DNA from: an uncultured Clostridia bacterium
GTDB lineage: Bacteria; Bacillota; Clostridia; Monoglobales; Monoglobaceae
Assembly: GCA_945878965.1 (NCBI GenBank)
Contig: CAMCUJ010000059.1
Span: forward strand, 1-7,812
Direction: 5' to 3'
Length of the DNA stretch: 7,812 nt
How positions within the stretch are numbered: the stretch's first letter is position 1; each line of letters opens with the position of its first letter. The position numbers were made by a program, and so were the translations under genes. A model generated the notes under the pieces. That model saw only the letters and a list, made by a program, of their open reading frames with translations. It was not told where the DNA came from and made no database searches. This document shows, one piece after another, positions 6,955 to 7,812 of the stretch.

Positions 6955-7028
6955 AGTGTTAAGTGTTAAGAGTGAAAGGCTGAGAGAATAACTCTATACT
7001 CCGTACTCTTACACTTAACTTCACACTT
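6955..7028. repeat. 74-bp imperfect palindrome in the leader of the MATE gene
   Basis: The left arm TTAAGTGTTAAGAGT (6959-6973) pairs with the right arm ACTCTTACACTTAA (7005-7018), leaving one bulged T. An outer AGTGT/ACACT pair (6955-6959 with 7023-7027) extends the stem past a four-base interruption. The left arm also holds a 7-bp tandem repeat GTGTTAA twice (6956-6969), and a small AGAG/CTCT hairpin sits in the centre (6983-6995). No coding frame explains it. No T-tract follows on the minus strand, so it does not look like a terminator. It may be a dispersed palindromic (REP/MITE-like) repeat, a leader structure, or an inverted repeat of another kind. Confidence 0.7.
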
Positions 7029-7033
7029 ATTAT

Positions 7034-7062
7034 ATTATATATTATTTCGCAGAAATAGTAAA
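7034..7062 (-). promoter_or_regulatory. sigma-A-type promoter candidate for the MATE gene
   Basis: On the minus strand TTTACT (7057-7062, four of six consensus bases) is followed 17 nt later by a perfect TATAAT (7034-7039). A second TATAAT overlaps it at 7029-7034. Transcription would begin near 7027, at the outer edge of the palindrome, giving a leader of roughly 100 nt. The -35 element shares three bases with the stem of the upstream terminator. The surrounding DNA is very AT-rich, so the match could be fortuitous, but spacing and position are right. Confidence 0.55.
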
Positions 7063-7092
7063 CACCTTCAAGCAAAAAAGTTGAAGGTGTTT
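7060..7092 (-). terminator. hairpin terminator after the parvulin gene
   Basis: A perfect 12-bp stem (AAACACCTTCAA at 7060-7071 pairing with TTGAAGGTGTTT at 7081-7092) encloses a 9-base loop. It lies 34 bases beyond the stop codon of the parvulin gene. On the minus strand the stem ends in TTT and then ACTATTT, a weak T-tract. On the plus strand it is followed by a richer T/A run. It may therefore stop transcription from both sides, but no plus-strand gene is visible to its left. Confidence 0.7.
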
Positions 7093-7126
7093 TAATATTT
7101 AATATTTTGTTTATCTTTTTTAAGAA

Positions 7127-7812
7127 TTATTCTGCCTTGAAAGCATTTTCTTCATCTTTCTGAACTACAACCTTATTAAGAGCTCTACGATGAATCTTAA
7201 CATTTGCTTCCTTAATCCATTTATTCTGAAGGTCATTAAAGCCTGCTAATCTCTTTATAATGTGATAGCCATAGCTTGTTTCAACGATATCGCTTATCTC
7301 ACCAATCTTAAGGTTAAATGACGCAGTCTCAAACTCAGGAACCATCTCGCCCGGTCCGAATGTGTAACCCTCCTCGGTTTCACCCGGATCCTCATTAAAC
7401 TCCTCTACCAATGCGTCAAAGTCCTCGCCATTCTTTGCACGGGCTAAAATTTCTTCAGCCTTAGCTCTGACTTCCGCTTTCTTATCATCAGACATTTCTT
7501 CTCCTGTTTCTTCATCTGTAGTAACAAGAAGAATGTGCTTTACAGTTGCTGAATCGGCAGCTGCATAGTCTGCAAGCTCACTTAAATCAGTAACACCGAC
7601 AGATGCAGGATCTTCAGTAAACTTTCGGGTTAGATTTTCTATTATCTGGCTGCTTTCAAACATCTTTATGCTCTGCTCATGAGATTTGAGTCCGTTTGAA
7701 ACAAGAACCTTTTCATATTCATCACCGTACTGTGTTTTGTTGTTATCGGCAAAGCTCTTAACCTGTGCTTTTTCTTCATCTGTAAGTGTTACACCGAATT
7801 CCTCTGCCTTCT
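7127..7812 (-). CDS. PrsA/SurA-like parvulin peptidyl-prolyl cis-trans isomerase, 5' end beyond window
   Basis: Parvulin-type foldases catalyse cis-trans isomerisation at proline bonds; those with this layout usually help exported proteins fold outside the membrane. The frame is open from the stop at 7127 to the right edge, giving 227 visible residues; the signal sequence, if any, is outside. The first part (bases about 7812-7550) is a charged helical region with a typical chaperone-domain phrase, EFGVTLTDEEKAQV. The parvulin domain follows: VKHILLV (conserved His at 7537-7535), the acidic helix with GEDFDALVEEFNEDPG, then GEMVPEFETASFNLKIGEIS and YGYHIIKRL (His at 7264-7262). A basic/acidic tail of about 40 residues ends the protein. 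An ATG at 7663 is internal, because the upstream frame encodes a coherent N-terminal domain. Whether the protein is a lipoprotein like Bacillus PrsA cannot be seen. The gene ends in a hairpin terminator and so appears to be the last of its transcript. Confidence 0.92.
   Translation of the reverse strand, partial: KAEEFGVTLTDEEKAQVKSFADNNKTQYGDEYEKVLVSNGLKSHEQSIKMFESSQIIENLTRKFTEDPASVGVTDLSELADYAAADSATVKHILLVTTDEETGEEMSDDKKAEVRAKAEEILARAKNGEDFDALVEEFNEDPGETEEGYTFGPGEMVPEFETASFNLKIGEISDIVETSYGYHIIKRLAGFNDLQNKWIKEANVKIHRRALNKVVVQKDEENAFKAE

Noticed and set aside
6942..7033. TATTAT on both sides of the palindrome as a target-site duplication
   Set aside because: The flanks are nearly pure A/T, so a shared hexamer is expected by chance, and the copies are not at equal distance from the ends.
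7661..7663. ATG as the start of the parvulin protein
   Set aside because: The frame continues upstream to the window edge with a coherent chaperone-like N-terminal sequence, so this Met is internal.

Overview
The window looks like chromosomal DNA from a low-to-moderate GC Gram-positive bacterium of the class Clostridia (Firmicutes), possibly a gut Ruminococcus/Eubacterium-like lineage. This is inferred from the AT-rich intergenic DNA, strong GGAGG/GAGGGTG-type ribosome binding sites, frequent GTG/TTG starts, the MEP isoprenoid pathway, and an FHA–SEDS–class B PBP gene set. All eight recognisable genes are on the minus strand, so transcription runs from high to low coordinates. Two genes are cut by the window edges.

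In transcription order: the window opens (right edge to 7127) with the C-terminal part of a PrsA/SurA-like parvulin peptidyl-prolyl isomerase, closed by a 12-bp-stem hairpin terminator (7060-7092). A near-consensus promoter (7034-7062) lies directly behind it. Its predicted leader is mostly a 74-bp imperfect palindrome (6955-7028) ahead of a MATE-family efflux transporter (5547-6926). Then comes a cell-wall module: a membrane-anchored FHA protein (5009-5503), a long 12-helix SEDS glycosyltransferase (3720-4961) and an overlapping PbpA-like transpeptidase (2348-3742). After an 86-bp AT-rich gap come a secreted L,D-transpeptidase with a coiled coil and SH3-like domain (1236-2261), ispD (480-1208) and ispF (1-451, cut at its 3' end).

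The genes fit one theme, building the envelope. IspD and IspF act in isoprenoid synthesis, which feeds undecaprenyl phosphate, the lipid carrier of peptidoglycan precursors. The SEDS protein polymerises lipid II, the PBP makes 4-3 cross-links, and the YkuD protein probably makes 3-3 links or attaches proteins. The FHA protein may link this machinery to Ser/Thr kinase signalling. The parvulin probably helps exported proteins fold. The MATE pump is the outlier.

I see no CRISPR array, phage gene, transposase, tRNA or rRNA. No gene-free stretch exceeds about 200 bp. The least explained element is the palindrome before the MATE gene. The rest is a fairly ordinary housekeeping region with some start-codon and architecture points worth checking.
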